Assembly (NCBI GenBank): GCA_041488395.1
Contig: JBGPPE010000152.1
Coordinates: 1 to 6,349, forward strand
Length of the DNA stretch: 6,349 nt
Reading direction: 5' to 3'
From: 39-52-133 sp041488395
Lineage (GTDB): Bacteria; Pseudomonadota; Gammaproteobacteria; Burkholderiales; Gallionellaceae
Translations under genes and position numbers: made by a program
Shown here: positions 5,288 to 6,349 of the stretch, piece by piece
How positions within the stretch are numbered: the first letter of the stretch is position 1
How the letters are laid out: every line of letters begins with the position of its first letter
Notes under the pieces: model-generated
What the model was told of the DNA's origin: nothing
What the model saw: only the letters and a program-made list of their open reading frames with translations
Databases searched by the model: none

Positions 5288-6349
5288 TTAAATCACTACG
5301 TTAATCAGGCGACCCGGCACCACGATCACCTTCTTCGCCGCGCCCCCTGCCAGCAGTTTCTGCACCGCTTCATGCGCCAGCGCCAGCTGCTCCAGTGCCG
5401 CCTTGTCGGTATCTTTGGCCACACGCAGGTTGCCGCGCAGCTTGCCGTTGACCTGGATCACCAGCTCGATCTCGTCCTGCACCAGGGCAGACTCATCCGC
5501 CTTGGGGAAAGCCTGGTCGAGCAAGTCGCTGCCGGGGCGCAGCTCGGACCATACGGCCTGGCTGATGTGGGGAGCTATGGGGGCGAGCAGCAGGGTCATT
5601 GCCTCCAGCGCCTCCTGTGTGACGCTACGTGCCGTCGGCGTCTGTTCGTCAAACTTGGCCAGCGCGTTCAGCAGCTCCATCACCGCCGCAATCGCGGTGT
5701 TGAAAGTTTTGCGGCGGCCGTAATCGTCGTCGATCTTCTGTATCGTCTGGTGCAACTGCAGGCGCAACGCCTTGGCCGCAGCGCTCAGTTCGCCCGTGCT
5801 GTAAGCGCCTACCACGCCCTGCTCGACGTGATCGTGCGCCGCCTTCCACACGCGCTTGAGGAAGCGGTAAGCGCCTTCCACGCCGCTGTCCGACCATTCC
5901 AGCTGCTGGTCGGGCGGTGCGGCAAACATCATGAACAGGCGCGCGGTGTCCGCACCGTATTCGTCGATAATGGCCTGCGGGTCGACGCCGTTGTTCTTCG
6001 ACTTCGACATCTTCTCGGTGCCGCCGATGATCACCGGCAGCCCGTCGGCTATCAGCTTGGCGCCGATCGGGCGCGCCTTGGCATCCACCGCCACTTCCAC
6101 CTCGGCCGGGTTGATCCACAGCTTCTTGCCGCCCTCGCCCTCGCGATAAAAAGTCGGTGCCACCACCATGCCCTGGGTGAGCAGGTTCTTGAACGGCTCG
6201 TTGAACTTGCCCGACTGCTTGGCTTCTTCACCGAATACGCCGACGTCGCGCATCATCTTGTTGAAGAAGCGTGCATACAGCAGGTGCAGAATGGCGTGCT
6301 CGATGCCGCCGATGTACTGATCCACCGGCAGCCAGTAGTTCACGCGCTC
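5288..6349 (-). CDS. leuS: Leucyl-tRNA synthetase (3' part, N-terminus outside the window)
   Basis: LeuS attaches leucine to its tRNAs in the cytoplasm. The 353 C-terminal residues are present and the frame is open to the window edge, entering as ERVNYWLPVDQYIGGIEHA, a conserved LeuS block. The class I signature KMSKS, which stabilises the activated adenylate, lies at 5999-6013 in the context EKMSKSKNNGVDP. It is followed by YGADTARLFMMFAAPPDQQLEW, the GVEGAYRFLKRVW block, the tRNA anticodon-stem helical domain with RRKTFNTAIAAVMELLNAL, and the small C-terminal domain with VQVNGKLRG typical of bacterial LeuS, ending in a short hydrophobic tail (LINVVI). The HIGH motif and editing domain should lie beyond the right edge. 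lptE begins 2 nt after the stop. Very secure; no start is claimed, since the true start lies outside. Confidence 0.98.
   Translation of the reverse strand, partial: ERVNYWLPVDQYIGGIEHAILHLLYARFFNKMMRDVGVFGEEAKQSGKFNEPFKNLLTQGMVVAPTFYREGEGGKKLWINPAEVEVAVDAKARPIGAKLIADGLPVIIGGTEKMSKSKNNGVDPQAIIDEYGADTARLFMMFAAPPDQQLEWSDSGVEGAYRFLKRVWKAAHDHVEQGVVGAYSTGELSAAAKALRLQLHQTIQKIDDDYGRRKTFNTAIAAVMELLNALAKFDEQTPTARSVTQEALEAMTLLLAPIAPHISQAVWSELRPGSDLLDQAFPKADESALVQDEIELVIQVNGKLRGNLRVAKDTDKAALEQLALAHEAVQKLLAGGAAKKVIVVPGRLINVVI

Overview
The window carries eight protein genes, all on the minus strand, and reads like a stretch of housekeeping chromosome from a GC-rich Gram-negative proteobacterium. Family resemblance and gene order suggest a betaproteobacterium, perhaps of the Nitrosomonadales/Gallionellaceae kind; this is inference, since no marker here fixes the genus. 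In transcription order (right to left) the genes are leuS (3' part only), lptE, holA, cutA, dsbD, aroQ, accB and accC (5' part only).

Right part (6349 to about 3730): leuS, lptE and holA are packed with a 2-nt gap or a 4-nt ATGA overlap. They cover leucyl-tRNA charging, the outer-membrane LPS translocon lipoprotein and the clamp-loader delta subunit. This order is a widely conserved proteobacterial block. Middle (3733 to 1506): cutA overlaps holA by ATGA and is followed 5 nt later by dsbD, the inner-membrane reductant carrier. Left part (1439 to 1): aroQ, accB and accC, preceded by a 66-nt AT-rich gap that is the best place for a separate promoter. aroQ and accB are 2 nt apart, with the accB Shine-Dalgarno inside the last aroQ codons.

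The unusual region is the 298-nt spacer between accB and accC (249-546). It contains a second, diverged accB/accC junction: a 15-codon copy of the accB 3' end including its stop, then a ribosome-binding site, then a copy of the first codons of accC. The accC copy is interrupted by a 34-nt hairpin-bearing insertion. The differences from the intact genes are nearly all at synonymous positions, so the fragment appears to descend from a functional but divergent accBC allele rather than from a recent slip. The accC copy opens a 42-codon reading frame whose stop overlaps the real accC start by 8 nt, so translational coupling is possible. The same spacer holds several short inverted repeats. Nothing else in the window looks foreign; no RNA genes, CRISPR arrays, IS elements or obvious rho-independent terminators were seen.
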